A stretch of DNA of 64,000 bases from Streptomyces catenulae (GCF_000718015.1 NZ_JODY01000018.1:42453-106452), one strand, 5' to 3'. Shown: positions 14,925-24,285, counted from the first letter of the stretch. The notes: generated from the sequence alone by a model not told the origin. Numbers and translations: made by a program.

Positions 14925-14940
14925 TTCTATGCGTGTAGAA
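14925..14940 (+). promoter_or_regulatory. Nucleoside-regulon palindrome (variant) before deoA
   Basis: TTCTATGCGTGTAGAA keeps the outer arms TTCTA / TAGAA of the regulon palindrome, with two central mismatches. It lies 31 bases before the deoA ATG, with ribosome site AAAGGAAG between. Confidence 0.6.
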
Positions 14941-14970
14941 AAAGGGATAACCGTTCGAAAGGAAGTCTCC

Positions 14971-16248
14971 ATGGACGTCATCTCCGTCATCCGCACCAAG
15001 CGGGACCGCGGTGAGCTGACCGCCGATCAGATCGACTGGGTCATCGGCGCCTACACCCGCGGCGAGGTCGCCCACGAGCAGATGTCGGCCCTGGCCATGG
15101 CGATCTTCCTCAACGGCATGAACCGCACGGAGATCGCCCGCTGGACCGCCGCGATGATCAACTCCGGTGAGCGGATGGACTTCTCCTCACTGACCCGCCC
15201 CACCGCCGACAAGCACTCCACCGGCGGCGTCGGCGACAAGATCACTCTGCCGCTCGCCCCGCTCGTCGCCGCCTGCGGCGCCGCCGTCCCGCAGCTCTCC
15301 GGACGCGGCCTGGGCCACACCGGCGGCACCCTCGACAAGCTGGAGGCCATCCCCGGCTGGCGCGCCCAGCTCTCCAACCCCGAGATGCTGGACGTGCTGC
15401 GCGACGTCGGCTCCGTCATCTGCGCCGCCGGTGACGGGCTCGCCCCCGCCGACAAGAAGCTCTACGCGCTGCGCGATGTCACCGGCACCGTCGAGGCGAT
15501 CCCGCTCATCGCCTCCTCGATCATGTCCAAGAAGATCGCCGAGGGCACCGGCTCCCTCGTCCTGGACGTCAAGGTCGGCTCCGGCGCGTTCATGAAGAAC
15601 CTCGACGACGCCCGCGAACTCGCCGCCACCATGGTCGAGTTGGGCACCGACCACGGCGTCCGCACCACCGCCCTCCTCACCGACATGGCCACCCCGCTCG
15701 GCCTCACCGCGGGCAACGCCCTGGAGGTCCGCGAATCCGTCGAGGTGCTGGCGGGCGGCGGCCCCCGCGACGTCGTCGACCTCACCCTGGCGCTCGCCCG
15801 GGAGATGCTGGACGCGGCCGGACTGCCCGACGCCGACCCGGCCAAGGCGCTCGCCGACGGCTCCGCCATGGACCACTGGCGCCGCATGATCCTCGCCCAG
15901 GGCGGCGACCCGGACGCGCCGCTGCCCGTCGCCCACGAGCAGCACACCGTCACCGCCACCTCCACCGGCATCCTCACCGAACTGGACGCCTACGCCGTCG
16001 GGCTCGCCGCCTGGCGGCTGGGCGCGGGCCGGGCCCGCAAGGAGGACCCGGTGCAGGCCGGTGCCGGGGTCGAGATCCACGCCAAGCCGGGCGACTTCGT
16101 CGCCGCCGGACAGCCGCTGCTCACCCTGCACACCGACACCCCCGAGAAGCTGCCCTACGCCCTCGAAGCCCTCGACGACCAGGTCGTCGTCGGCCCCGCC
16201 GACACCACCTTCGCGGCCACGCCGGTGGTACTGGAACGGATCGGCTGA
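14971..16248 (+). CDS. deoA: Thymidine (pyrimidine-nucleoside) phosphorylase
   Basis: 425 residues from ATG 14971. Signature region KHSTGGVGDKITLPLAPLVA with SGRGLGHTGGTLDKLEAIPG, then SSIMSKKIAEG and LVLDVKVGSGAFMK. These form the phosphate and pyrimidine sites of the NP-II family. The enzyme splits thymidine, deoxyuridine or uridine with phosphate into base and (deoxy)ribose 1-phosphate. It is monocistronic, between the cdd terminator and a strong convergent terminator at 16256. Confidence 0.96.
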   Translation: MDVISVIRTKRDRGELTADQIDWVIGAYTRGEVAHEQMSALAMAIFLNGMNRTEIARWTAAMINSGERMDFSSLTRPTADKHSTGGVGDKITLPLAPLVAACGAAVPQLSGRGLGHTGGTLDKLEAIPGWRAQLSNPEMLDVLRDVGSVICAAGDGLAPADKKLYALRDVTGTVEAIPLIASSIMSKKIAEGTGSLVLDVKVGSGAFMKNLDDARELAATMVELGTDHGVRTTALLTDMATPLGLTAGNALEVRESVEVLAGGGPRDVVDLTLALAREMLDAAGLPDADPAKALADGSAMDHWRRMILAQGGDPDAPLPVAHEQHTVTATSTGILTELDAYAVGLAAWRLGAGRARKEDPVQAGAGVEIHAKPGDFVAAGQPLLTLHTDTPEKLPYALEALDDQVVVGPADTTFAATPVVLERIG

Positions 16249-16255
16249 GGCGGAG

Positions 16256-16320
16256 CGGGCGGGCCCGGAGGCGCGGACGGTCGGCGCCCCCGGGCCCGCT
16301 TCGCGCCCCGGGCCCGCCCG
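16256..16320. terminator. Bidirectional terminator between deoA and the class V aminotransferase
   Basis: Perfect 13-bp inverted repeat CGGGCGGGCCCGG (16256-16268) and CCGGGCCCGCCCG (16308-16320) between two convergent genes. Confidence 0.65.
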
Positions 16321-16336
16321 CGGGATCGCTCAGCGC

Positions 16337-17752
16337 TCAGCAGTGCACCCGGGGCGGCAACCCCCGCCCGTCCGCGGGCCGGTCCCGGTACGTCTCCGTC
16401 ACGAACTCCAGGAACGCCCGGACGTCGCGCGCGTTCGACGGGGCGCCCAGCGACACCCGCACCGCACCGCCGAACGGCAACCCCAGCGCCCGTACGTAGT
16501 CGTCGACCGTGTCCGCACCGCGGTGGCCCGCCGCCTCCAGCGCGGCACGGGGTATCCCGAAGGCGGACTCGCCCGCGCCCGGGTTGCAGAAACAGCCGGT
16601 ACGGAGCGAGATGCCGCGGGCGGCGCTGTCCCGGGCGACGGCCCGCTCGTCGAGGACCGTGCCGTCCGGGGCGAGCAGATGCAGGGCGACGGTGCCGCCC
16701 CGCATCAGGGTGGTCTCCGGCCCGAACAACCGCACCATCGGCGCGCCGTTGCCGTGCCGCAGCGCCCGCAGTCCGTCCAGGAGGCGGGCGGTGAGCGCCG
16801 TGACATGGTCGTGGACCGCGTCGATCCCGACGGCTTCCAGCCACTCCAGGCCGGTGGCGATGTCCGGGATGCTGAGGTAGTTGAGGGTGCCGTCCTCGAA
16901 GGCGCTCTCGTCGTCGGTCATCCGGTGCCAGCCGCCCCGGGCGCTGGCGACCTGGACCGTACCGCCGGAGAACCACGGCCGCCGCAGCGCCGCCAGCGAC
17001 TCCCGCCGGGCGACGAGCGCGCCGAGCCCGGTCGGATAGCCGAAGACCTTGTACCAGCTCAGCGCCACGAAGTCGGGGTGCACCCGGCTCAGGTCGAGGC
17101 GGTTGGTCGGCAGATGGGCGGCGGCGTCCAGTAGCACCCGCCAGCCGCGCCCGCGCGCCCGCCCGATCCAGTCGAGCGGATGCCGTACGCCGGTGAAATT
17201 GCTCTGCGCCGGATAGGCGAACAGCCGGGGCGCGCCGTCCGCGTCCGCCTCGCCGAGCGCGCGGTCCACCTCCGCCTCGGACATCCGCAACTCCCGCCCG
17301 GCGAACGGGATGTACCGAACGGAGGCGCCGCCCGCGGTGGCGAACGACCGCAGCCCGACGACGGAGTTGTGGTTGTCCAGCGTCAGCGTCAGCCGCCCGC
17401 CGGGCGCGAACGGGAACGCCTCGCCGACCAGACGGCAGGCGCCGGTGGCGTTGGCGGTGAAGACGACGGCGTACTCGGCGGGATCGGCCCGCAGATACCG
17501 CAGCACCGCCGCGCGGGCCCGCTCCACCAGCGCGGTGGAGGCGGCGGAGGCGGGGCTGACGGAGTGCGGGTTGCCGAAGCAGCCGCCGGTGATCCGCTCG
17601 GCGTGCTCCCGCAGTCTGCTGCGGGCCGGGAGCCCGGCGCCCGCGTGGTCGAGATAGAGGTGGCCCTGCTCGTCGAGGTACCCGAATTCGGTGGCGCGCA
17701 GTGCGTCGAGGCCCTGTGCGGGGGGTGCAGAGAGGGCAATGGCATCGGACAT
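16337..17752 (-). CDS. Class V aminotransferase fold protein, Moco-sulfurase-like
   Basis: 471 residues from ATG 17752, preceded by AGAGAG. The PLP fold is clear: YLDHAGAGLP, CFGNPHSVSPAS, VVFTANATGACRLV, LDNHNSVVGLR, LFAYPAQSNFTGVRHPL, LSWYKVFGYPTGLGALV (Schiff-base Lys) and the C-terminal RTGCFCNPGAGE. The last motif, with its persulfide Cys, and SNFTG are typical of the N-terminal half of molybdenum cofactor sulfurases rather than of SufS or NifS. The MOSC domain that completes the eukaryotic enzyme is absent. It may sulfurate the Mo cofactor of a xanthine-dehydrogenase-type enzyme, which would connect to purine breakdown; that link is inference. It is alone on the minus strand. Confidence 0.8.
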   Translation of the reverse strand: MSDAIALSAPPAQGLDALRATEFGYLDEQGHLYLDHAGAGLPARSRLREHAERITGGCFGNPHSVSPASAASTALVERARAAVLRYLRADPAEYAVVFTANATGACRLVGEAFPFAPGGRLTLTLDNHNSVVGLRSFATAGGASVRYIPFAGRELRMSEAEVDRALGEADADGAPRLFAYPAQSNFTGVRHPLDWIGRARGRGWRVLLDAAAHLPTNRLDLSRVHPDFVALSWYKVFGYPTGLGALVARRESLAALRRPWFSGGTVQVASARGGWHRMTDDESAFEDGTLNYLSIPDIATGLEWLEAVGIDAVHDHVTALTARLLDGLRALRHGNGAPMVRLFGPETTLMRGGTVALHLLAPDGTVLDERAVARDSAARGISLRTGCFCNPGAGESAFGIPRAALEAAGHRGADTVDDYVRALGLPFGGAVRVSLGAPSNARDVRAFLEFVTETYRDRPADGRGLPPRVHC

Positions 17753-18126
17753 GATCTCTCTTCGAACGAAAAATGGCAGGAAGGGGCGGAGCGCCCGGAT
17801 CCACGGGTTTGCGCCCGCTTCCAAAGTACGCCCGTTCATGGCTCAACAACCCTTCACAGAAGGGGAATTAGGGGTCATCCCGGAGAGATTTGGGGGTCGC
17901 GCCCGAACGCCCCCGACACACCGGCGCCCGACCGCCGGAACCGGAACCCCACCCGTCGCCGGAGACCACCGCCGCCCGTCCGCCGCCCCTGCCGCCCGCC
18001 GCGCCGAAAATGCCGGAACGTATCGGCTGACCTGCGGTTTCCCGTTCGGGTGAAGGGTGTCTGTGGACGAGGCGAGGCCCGGTTCGGCATGCTGGGATCG
18101 GTGACGTACCGATAGAGGAGACCGCC
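17753..18126. other. 374-bp divergent intergenic region
   Basis: It separates the minus-strand aminotransferase from the plus-strand Uma2 gene. I see ribosome sites at both edges (AGAGAG near 17756 on the minus strand, GAGGAG at 18115-18120 on the plus strand), an A/T-richer patch around 17840-17890, and no ORF, hairpin or repeat I would call. Confidence 0.5.
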
Positions 18127-18720
18127 ATGAGCGCACTCACCGTCGACCACACTCCGGACCATGATCGCGAGTGGGACGACACCGTCCGTATCTGGGAACA
18201 GACGGACGCACCGGAGGGCTGCAAGGTGGAGATCATCGAGGGGATCGTCACCGTGTCACCGCCGCCGGACGGCATGCACAACGCCATCGCAGATGAGCTG
18301 GCCGAGAGCCTGTACGCGGGCAAGCCCAAGGAATGGGGGATCTACCAGACGCTCGGCGTCGCCGTGCCGTCGCGGCGGGGGATGTACGTCCCGGACCTGG
18401 TCATCGCGCCGAAACAACTGGTCAGGAACGATTCGGGGGGCTGCCTTCCGGCTGCCGCATGTGAACTCCTCGTAGAGATCACCTCCCGGTCGAATGCGGC
18501 ACACGACCGGATCAGCAAGGCCGCAGGCTATGCGCGGGCGGGTGCTCCGCTCTACCTGCTCATCGACAGGTGGGCTCCGGCCGGGCCGACCATCACGCTC
18601 TTCGGCGAACCGAAGAACGAGGTCTACCGCACCCTGAGCATGGTCAAGTTCGGGGAACCGCTCGACCTGCCGGAGCCGTTCGGCCTCACCCTCGACACCT
18701 CCAGCTTTCTGCCCGACTGA
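18127..18720 (+). CDS. Uma2 family protein (PD-(D/E)XK nuclease fold)
   Basis: 197 residues from ATG 18127, with GAGGAG as ribosome site. The Uma2 pattern is present: EIIEGIVTVSPPPDGMHNAIADEL, YVPDLVIAP (PD of the active site), ELLVEITSRSN (E-x-T in place of ExK), DRISKAAGYARAGAPLYLLID. Fold predictions for the family place it in the PD-(D/E)XK restriction-endonuclease-like group, but no cellular role is established. Streptomyces genomes carry many stand-alone copies. It is isolated here, and a long terminator follows. Confidence 0.9.
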   Translation: MSALTVDHTPDHDREWDDTVRIWEQTDAPEGCKVEIIEGIVTVSPPPDGMHNAIADELAESLYAGKPKEWGIYQTLGVAVPSRRGMYVPDLVIAPKQLVRNDSGGCLPAAACELLVEITSRSNAAHDRISKAAGYARAGAPLYLLIDRWAPAGPTITLFGEPKNEVYRTLSMVKFGEPLDLPEPFGLTLDTSSFLPD

Positions 18721-18736
18721 TCCGCCCCATGACGAA

Positions 18737-18773
18737 GGGCCCGCCCCACCAGGACAGGTGGTGGGGCGGGCCC
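18737..18773. terminator. Bidirectional terminator between Uma2 and MFS genes
   Basis: Perfect 14-bp stem GGGCCCGCCCCACC (18737-18750) and GGTGGGGCGGGCCC (18760-18773) between convergent genes. Confidence 0.75.
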
Positions 18774-18791
18774 TCCGGGTTCAGGGGGCGG

Positions 18792-20111
18792 TTACGCGGC
18801 CTTCTGGAGGCGCAGGATCCGCTGTTCGGCCAGGGCTTTGCGGGTGGCGTAGAGGGTGATCGAGGCGGCGGCGACCATCGCCAGCAGCCCGAGGACGACG
18901 GTGCCGTCCCAGCCCGCCGCGTGGAAGGCGACCGCGCCGAGCGCACCGCCGACGCTGCTGCCCGCGTAGTACGCGCACTGGTACAGCGCGGACGCCTGGG
19001 CGCGGGCCGTCCTGGCGGCGCGGCTGACCGAGGACGAGGCGACCGCGTGCCCGGCGAAGAAACCGGCGGTGATCAGGATCAGCCCGGCCAGCACCCCGGC
19101 GACCGCGTCGGAGAGGGTCAGCAGCAGCCCGGTCGCCGTCGTGCCGACCGCCAGGTAGAGCGCACCGCGGCGGCCCATCCGGCCGACCAGCTTGCCCGCC
19201 GCCGCGGAGGAGACCGTACCGACCAGGTAGACCAGGAAGATCGAACCGACGATGCCCTGCGGCAGGTTGAAGGGTTCGGAGACCAGGCGGTAGCCGATCA
19301 CCGTGTAGACCGCGCCGAAGACCGTCATGAAGAGCGCGCCGATGCCGTACAGCCGCCGCAGCAGCGGGTCGGCGAGGTGGGTGCCGAGGGTACGGGCGAG
19401 GGCGCGCGGGCCGACCGCGCGGGGCGCGAAGTGGCGGGCGCGGGGCACCAGCACCCGGAAGACCACCGCGCAGACCACGGCCATCAGCCCGACCGCGGCG
19501 AGCGCCGCCCGCCAGCCCCACGCCTGGGCGACCCAGCCGGTGACGATCCGGCCGGACATCCCGCCGATGCTGTTGCCCGCCACGAACAGCCCGATCGCAC
19601 CGACCAGCGCCCGCGGACGGACCTCCTCCGCGAGGAACGCCATCGCCGACGCGGGCAACCCCGCCAGCGCCACGCCCTGTGCGACACGGAGCACGATCAG
19701 CCAGCCCAGCGAGGGGGCGAACGGGACGAGCAGGGCGAGCAGCGCGGCGACGGTCAGCGAGGCGGTCATCATCGTGCGGCGGCCGAAGCGCTCGGAGACC
19801 GCGCTGAGCGGGATCACCGCGAGGGCCAGTCCGAAGGTGGCGCCGGAGACCGTCCAGCTCGCCTGGTCCGGCGAGACGTGCAGGGACGCGGAGATCGCGG
19901 GGAGCAGCGCCTGCGTCGAGTACAGCAGTGCGAAGGTGGCGAGCCCCGCGGCGAAGAGGGCGAAGCTCATCCGGCGGTAGCCGGGGCCGCCCGGGTGCAG
20001 CTTGGCCGCGTCGGGGTCGACGGCGGCGGCCACGGAGGAGGAGTCGGGGGACGGCAGGGGAGAGGCGACCGCACGGGTGGTGGCGGTCGCCCCGGTATCA
20101 GCGGGAGGCAT
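18792..20111 (-). CDS. MFS transporter (AraJ/YnfM-like), likely efflux
   Basis: 439 residues from ATG 20111. Twelve membrane segments are visible. The first is FALFAAGLATFALLYSTQALL; the motif-A loop is SERFGRRTMM, and the second-half counterpart is GRMGRRGALYL. YSTQALLPAIS and AGNSIGGMSGRIVTGWV are typical of the YnfM/AraJ branch. TACGTT sits six bases before the ATG with no Shine-Dalgarno, so the mRNA is probably leaderless. The divergent LysR gene is the obvious regulator. The substrate is unknown; exporters of this branch move small organic compounds or drugs. Confidence 0.9.
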   Translation of the reverse strand: MPPADTGATATTRAVASPLPSPDSSSVAAAVDPDAAKLHPGGPGYRRMSFALFAAGLATFALLYSTQALLPAISASLHVSPDQASWTVSGATFGLALAVIPLSAVSERFGRRTMMTASLTVAALLALLVPFAPSLGWLIVLRVAQGVALAGLPASAMAFLAEEVRPRALVGAIGLFVAGNSIGGMSGRIVTGWVAQAWGWRAALAAVGLMAVVCAVVFRVLVPRARHFAPRAVGPRALARTLGTHLADPLLRRLYGIGALFMTVFGAVYTVIGYRLVSEPFNLPQGIVGSIFLVYLVGTVSSAAAGKLVGRMGRRGALYLAVGTTATGLLLTLSDAVAGVLAGLILITAGFFAGHAVASSSVSRAARTARAQASALYQCAYYAGSSVGGALGAVAFHAAGWDGTVVLGLLAMVAAASITLYATRKALAEQRILRLQKAA

Positions 20112-20263
20112 GGTGCGAACGTAGGCCGTCCGCGTTTTATGCGTCCAATGCATGGAAACGCCATAATCGATGTGATGACGTATGACAGCAGCTCAGCGAG
20201 GGCTGTGTCACCGCTTCGCAACAGAAAAGACATGCTGGGCGGGCGGCGGAAGGAGGCCGGACG
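20112..20263. promoter_or_regulatory. Divergent MFS/LysR control region
   Basis: 152 bases between the two starts. It includes a leaderless -10 TACGTT for the MFS gene, a dyad around CCAATGCATGG (20146-20156), and A/T-rich CCATAATCGATGTG. A LysR-type T-N11-A site is likely in 20135-20180, but I cannot single one out. Confidence 0.4.
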
Positions 20264-21367
20264 GTGGCGAAGGAGCAGGCACGGGGGCGGACCGGGGGAG
20301 CGGGCGCCGGGTCCGGGCGGACGTCCGGCGCGGCACACCGGGCCACCGGGCGGCGGGCCCCGGGCCGTCCGTCCGACGGCGGATCCCGGGCCGCCGCCCC
20401 GACCGCCGGTGCGCCCGGCGCCTCCCGCGTCCCCGCCGAGGCGCCCGACGGCGTCGACGTCGGCGACGGCTCGTGGGCCCTCGCGCTCGCGCCCCGCCTC
20501 GCGCAGTTCACCGCGGTCGCCCGGTACGAGCACGTCACCCGCGCCGCACAGGAGCTGGGGATGCCGCAGCCGACGCTCAGCCGGGCGCTGGTGCGGCTGG
20601 AGGACGAGTTGGGCGTCGCGCTCTTCGCCCGCCACGGGCGCACCCTCTCGCTCACCCCGGCGGGCCGCGCCTTCCGCGACCAGGCGGAGAAGACGCTCGC
20701 CGATCTGGACCGCGCCACCGAGGACGTCCGCGCCGACGCCGACCCCGCCGCCGGAAAGGTCGCCTTCGGCTTCCTCCACACCCTCGGCTCCGAGACCGTC
20801 CCCGGGCTGCTGCGCACCTTCCGCGCCGACCACCCCCGGGTCCGCTTCCAGCTCGTCCAGAACCACGGCGAGGCGATGATCGAGCGGCTGCGCGTGGGCG
20901 ACCTCGACCTCTGTCTGACCTCGCCGGTGCCCGACTACCCGGACCTCGTCGCCCGCCGCCTCGACGAACAGAAGCTGCGGCTCGTCGTCCCCGACGACCA
21001 CCCGCTCGCCGTCCGCAAGCGGATCCGGCTGGCCGAGGCGGCGAACGAACTCTTCGTCACCCTGGAGCCGGGCTACGGGCTGCGCCGGATCACCGACGCG
21101 CTCTGCGCCGAGGCGGGGTTCGCGCCGCGGATCGCGTTCGAGGGGGAGGAGGCGGAGACGCTGCGCGGGCTGGTCGCCGCCGGGCTCGGGGTGGCGCTGC
21201 TGCCGCCGCCCGCGGTGCCCCGCCCCGGCGTCGCCGAGCTGACCGTCACCGCGCCCCGGGCGGTCCGCGAGATCGGCGTCGCCTGGCTCGACGGCCATCC
21301 GGACACCCCGCCGGTCGCCGCCTTCAAGAAGTTCCTGCTCAGCCGCCGCGGACTGCTGCTGCGGTGA
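20264..21367 (+). CDS. LysR family regulator of the divergent MFS gene
   Basis: 367 residues from GTG 20264, with AAGGAGG upstream. Unusually, about 75 Gly/Ala/Pro/Arg-rich residues precede the winged helix-turn-helix (LAQFTAVARYEHVTRAAQELGMPQPTLSRALVRLEDELGVALF). The effector domain follows: KVAFGFLHTLGSETVPGLLRTF, PRVRFQLVQNHGEAMIERLRVGDLDL and AAGLGVALLPPP. LysR regulators commonly activate a divergent transporter when an inducer binds. The N-terminal extension could be disordered or partly untranslated (an internal start is possible). Confidence 0.93.
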   Translation: MAKEQARGRTGGAGAGSGRTSGAAHRATGRRAPGRPSDGGSRAAAPTAGAPGASRVPAEAPDGVDVGDGSWALALAPRLAQFTAVARYEHVTRAAQELGMPQPTLSRALVRLEDELGVALFARHGRTLSLTPAGRAFRDQAEKTLADLDRATEDVRADADPAAGKVAFGFLHTLGSETVPGLLRTFRADHPRVRFQLVQNHGEAMIERLRVGDLDLCLTSPVPDYPDLVARRLDEQKLRLVVPDDHPLAVRKRIRLAEAANELFVTLEPGYGLRRITDALCAEAGFAPRIAFEGEEAETLRGLVAAGLGVALLPPPAVPRPGVAELTVTAPRAVREIGVAWLDGHPDTPPVAAFKKFLLSRRGLLLR

Positions 21368-21412
21368 CCCGCCGACCCTCCTGAGAACGGGAAGAGTCGG
21401 GGCGTCCGGCCG

Positions 21413-22306
21413 CTACCGCCGCAGCGACGCCCCGAACCCGGCGGCCAGCGGCATCCGCAGCCCCAGCGGCGGCGGCGCGGCCATCGCGTCCTGCACCGGG
21501 CGGGCGAAGTCCTGCGCGAAGAGCGCGCCGAGCAGGAAGTCGACGGCCAGCGCATGGACCTCGGAACGGTGCTGGAGCAGCGCATGGCCGTCGGAGTGCA
21601 CCTCGAACCGGCAGGTGTCCCGATTGATCTTCTTGGCCCGCTCGGCGTACCGGTACGACAGCTCGGGATCGGTGCGGCGGTCGTTCGTGCCGTGGACCAA
21701 CAGGACGTGACGGCCCACGAGTTGCTTGACCGGATCGGCCGCCCGGCGCGCCGGACCGTCCCCGGGCGCCTCCGCCTCGGACGCCTCCGCGCCCTCCGGA
21801 CCGGTCCCGTCCGCGGCGTCCGCGGAGCCGCCGTCCGCGTCCGGTTCCGGGAACCACGGCGCCAGCCCCAGCACCGCGCCGACGGCCGGATGGCCCGCCG
21901 CGTGCAGCGCCGCCCGCGCCCCCATCCCCGCGCCGACCAGGCAGACGGGCACGTCACCGTAGCGGCGGACGACCTCCGCCACCGCCCAGGCGGCGTCCCG
22001 CGCCGGATCCGCCGCGCCGCCGTTCCAGCCGCGGTGGCGGTAGCGCACCACATGGGCGGTGAGCCCCTCGGCGCGCCCCGCGCGGGCCAGCCGCCCGGCG
22101 AGCGGCCGGACCGCGAGCGCCGACAGCGGCGACGGACGTCCCGTGCCGTCCGGGGAGCCGTCCGGCAGTAACAGCGCCACCCCGCTCACCGAACGCCCGG
22201 ACCTGCCCGCACCGCTGCGCAGCGCGGCGCGGGCCCCCTCGTCACCGGACGCTCCCAGCGGTTTTCCCAGCCGGGCGTCGCGCGCCGGCAGTGCTTGCTG
22301 AGCCAT
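21413..22306 (-). CDS. Alpha/beta hydrolase, dienelactone-hydrolase-like
   Basis: 297 residues from ATG 22306, without a Shine-Dalgarno. Core: GVALLLPDG near residue 40, [47 protein letters not shown] (nucleophile elbow reads G-A-G-M-G, so the usual Ser is replaced by Ala), [17 protein letters not shown] and [20 protein letters not shown]. The Asp and His of the triad remain, but the nucleophile Ser is missing, so it is either inactive or uses another mechanism. An acidic Pro/Ala insertion (about 175-215) is likely disordered. It is divergent from add but probably unrelated. Confidence 0.8.
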   Translation of the reverse strand: MAQQALPARDARLGKPLGASGDEGARAALRSGAGRSGRSVSGVALLLPDGSPDGTGRPSPLSALAVRPLAGRLARAGRAEGLTAHVVRYRHRGWNGGAADPARDAAWAVAEVVRRYGDVPVCLVGAGMGARAALHAAGHPAVGAVLGLAPWFPEPDADGGSADAADGTGPEGAEASEAEAPGDGPARRAADPVKQLVGRHVLLVHGTNDRRTDPELSYRYAERAKKINRDTCRFEVHSDGHALLQHRSEVHALAVDFLLGALFAQDFARPVQDAMAAPPPLGLRMPLAAGFGASLRR

Positions 22307-22381
22307 GACCAGAACGATGGCAGATCGTGGCGAGGGGGCCACCCCGCAGATGGGTCACCGTTCCGTATCGTTCGGTGAGTT

Positions 22382-22393
22382 CTACGCGCGTAG
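22382..22393. promoter_or_regulatory. Nucleoside-regulon palindrome before add
   Basis: Perfect 12-bp palindrome CTACGCGCGTAG. Four bases later comes -10 TACAGT (22398-22403), then six bases and the ATG of add, so a protein on this site would block RNA polymerase at a leaderless promoter. Confidence 0.85.
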
Positions 22394-22409
22394 GCGCTAC
22401 AGTGCCGCA

Positions 22410-23546
22410 ATGACGAGCGAGACCAGCACCCTCCCGACCAGTGACCAGATCCGGCGCGCACCGAAGGTGCTGCTCCACGATCACCTCGACGGCGGACTGC
22501 GCCCCGGCACCATCGTCGAACTCGCCCACGCCCGCGGCTACGCCGGACTGCCCGAGAGCGACCCGGAGAAACTCGGCACCTGGTTCCGCGAGGCGGCCGA
22601 CTCCGGTTCGCTGGAGCGTTATCTGGAGACCTTCGCGCACACCTGCGCCGTCATGCAGACCCGCGAGGCGCTGACCCGGGTCGCCGCCGAGTGCGCCGAG
22701 GACCTCGCCGCCGACGGCGTCGTCTACGCCGAGATCCGCTACGCCCCCGAGCAGCACCTGGAGGGCGGGCTCAGCCTCGAAGAGGTCGTCGAGGCGGTCA
22801 ACGACGGCTTCCGCGAGGGCGAACGGCGGGCCCGCGCGGCCGGTCACCGCATCCGCGTCGGCGCGCTCCTCACCGCGATGCGGCACGCCGCCCGCGCCCT
22901 GGAGATCGCCGAACTCGCCAACCGCTACCGCGATCTGGGCGTCGTCGGCTTCGACATCGCGGGCGCCGAGGCGGGCTACCCGCCCACCCGCCACCTCGAC
23001 GCCTTCGAGTACCTCAAGCGCGAGAACAACCACTTCACCATCCACGCGGGCGAGGCGTTCGGGCTGCCGTCGATCTGGCAGGCGCTCCAGTGGTGCGGCG
23101 CCGACCGGCTCGGCCACGGCGTGCGGATCATCGACGACATCCAGGTCGGCGACGACGGCACCATCACCCTGGGCCGACTCGCCTCGTACGTCCGCGACAA
23201 GCGCATCCCGCTGGAGATGTGCCCCAGCTCCAACCTCCAGACCGGCGCCGCCCCTTCGTACGCGGAGCACCCGATCGGGCTGCTGCGGCGGCTGCAGTTC
23301 CGGCTCACCGTCAACACCGACAACCGGCTGATGAGCGGCACCACCATGTCCCGGGAGTTCGAGCACCTGGTGCGGACGTTCCGCTACACCCTCGACGACA
23401 TGCAGTGGTTCACGGTCAATGCGATGAAATCAGCATTCATTCCTTTCGATGAACGTCTCGCCATGATCAACGACGTCATCAAGCCGGGCTACGCGGAGCT
23501 GCGCGCGGAGTGGCTCTTCCCGAAGGCGGCGCCAACTTCCGTCTGA
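22410..23546 (+). CDS. add: Adenosine deaminase
   Basis: 378 residues from ATG 22410. Leaderless: -10 TACAGT ends six bases before the ATG and there is no ribosome site. Zinc and substrate motifs: [14 protein letters not shown] (His-x-His), HAGEAFG (His, Glu), RLGHGVRI (His) and LTVNTDNRL, where N-T-D-N replaces the usual S-T-D-D/D-T-D-D, a variant I associate with actinobacterial enzymes. It converts (deoxy)adenosine to (deoxy)inosine, the substrate of PNP. The upstream palindrome places it in the same regulon as the importer, deoA, deoC and PNP. Confidence 0.96.
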   Translation: MTSETSTLPTSDQIRRAPKVLLHDHLDGGLRPGTIVELAHARGYAGLPESDPEKLGTWFREAADSGSLERYLETFAHTCAVMQTREALTRVAAECAEDLAADGVVYAEIRYAPEQHLEGGLSLEEVVEAVNDGFREGERRARAAGHRIRVGALLTAMRHAARALEIAELANRYRDLGVVGFDIAGAEAGYPPTRHLDAFEYLKRENNHFTIHAGEAFGLPSIWQALQWCGADRLGHGVRIIDDIQVGDDGTITLGRLASYVRDKRIPLEMCPSSNLQTGAAPSYAEHPIGLLRRLQFRLTVNTDNRLMSGTTMSREFEHLVRTFRYTLDDMQWFTVNAMKSAFIPFDERLAMINDVIKPGYAELRAEWLFPKAAPTSV

Positions 23547-23716
23547 GACACGGCTTCTGAGGCGGCGTGAGCCACCGGACGGGGGAGCGGGCGAGGCGGC
23601 CGGGGCGGTGCGCACCGGCCGTTTCCGCGTCCCCGGGGATGTTTGCGGCACCACGGGTGGCTCACTACGTTGCGTTGCCGGTCGACTCCTCCCCTCCTCA
23701 CAAGGACGTAATCGCG

Positions 23717-23995
23717 ATGAAGCAGGCAACCCTCAAGACGCTCGGCACCGCCCTCCTCGGCATGGCCTTCACCGCCACCGCCGCGGGCTCCGCCTCCGCG
23801 ATCGACGTCGGTCAGCTCGGCGGCGCGCTCCACAAGCTGCCCGTGAAGCAGACGGCCGACACCGTCTCCGGCGTCTCCAAGAGCGCCCGCTCGGCCACCG
23901 GCGACATCCGGACCGCCCCCAACGCCAAGGGCAACCACCTCCTGGGCGGCCTGCCCACCGCCGCCCTCGGCAAGGCGCTCCCCCTCGGCGGCTGA
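23717..23995 (+). CDS. Small secreted protein
   Basis: 92 residues from ATG 23717. Signal peptide MKQATLKTLGTALLGMAFTA ... GSASA, cleavage near residue 28. The mature part is about 64 residues, low in complexity: Gly, Leu, Lys and Ser, with the LGGLP / ALPLGG ending. There is no Cys and no chaplin signature. Similar short exported proteins are common in Streptomyces; function unknown. It resembles in style the one at 30818-31204. The convergent PspC gene is separated by a terminator. Confidence 0.75.
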   Translation: MKQATLKTLGTALLGMAFTATAAGSASAIDVGQLGGALHKLPVKQTADTVSGVSKSARSATGDIRTAPNAKGNHLLGGLPTAALGKALPLGG

Positions 23996-24013
23996 TCCCG
24001 GCCCACGCCGCCC

Positions 24014-24050
24014 GTGCCCCGGTCCGTCACCCCCGTACGGACCGGGGCAC
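24014..24050. terminator. Bidirectional terminator
   Basis: Perfect 14-bp stem GTGCCCCGGTCCGT (24014-24027) and ACGGACCGGGGCAC (24037-24050) between the convergent secreted-protein and PspC genes. Confidence 0.75.
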
Positions 24051-24078
24051 CGCCGTGTCAGGGCCCGGGCGGCGCGGC

Positions 24079-24285
24079 TCACCAGGCGGAGGCCGCGCCC
24101 TGCGACTCGGACGGCAGCAGCAGCCACAGCGCCAGATAGACGAGGAACTGGGGGCCGGGGAGCAGACAGGAGAGGACGAAGATCACGCGCATCGTCGTCG
24201 GCGTCGTACCGAAGCGACGGGCCAGGCCCGCGCAGACTCCGGCGATCATGCGGTTGTTGCGGGGGCGGACCAGTGCGGCGGCCAT
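24079..24285 (-). CDS. PspC domain membrane protein
   Basis: 68 residues from ATG 24285. It is a single PspC domain: LVRPRNNRMIAGVCAGLARRFG, then a hydrophobic helix VIFVLSCLLPGPQFLVYLALWLLLP. PspC proteins take part in envelope-stress responses; short stand-alone copies are frequent in actinobacteria, and their partner is usually unknown. Monocistronic. Confidence 0.9.
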   Translation of the reverse strand: MAAALVRPRNNRMIAGVCAGLARRFGTTPTTMRVIFVLSCLLPGPQFLVYLALWLLLPSESQGAASAW

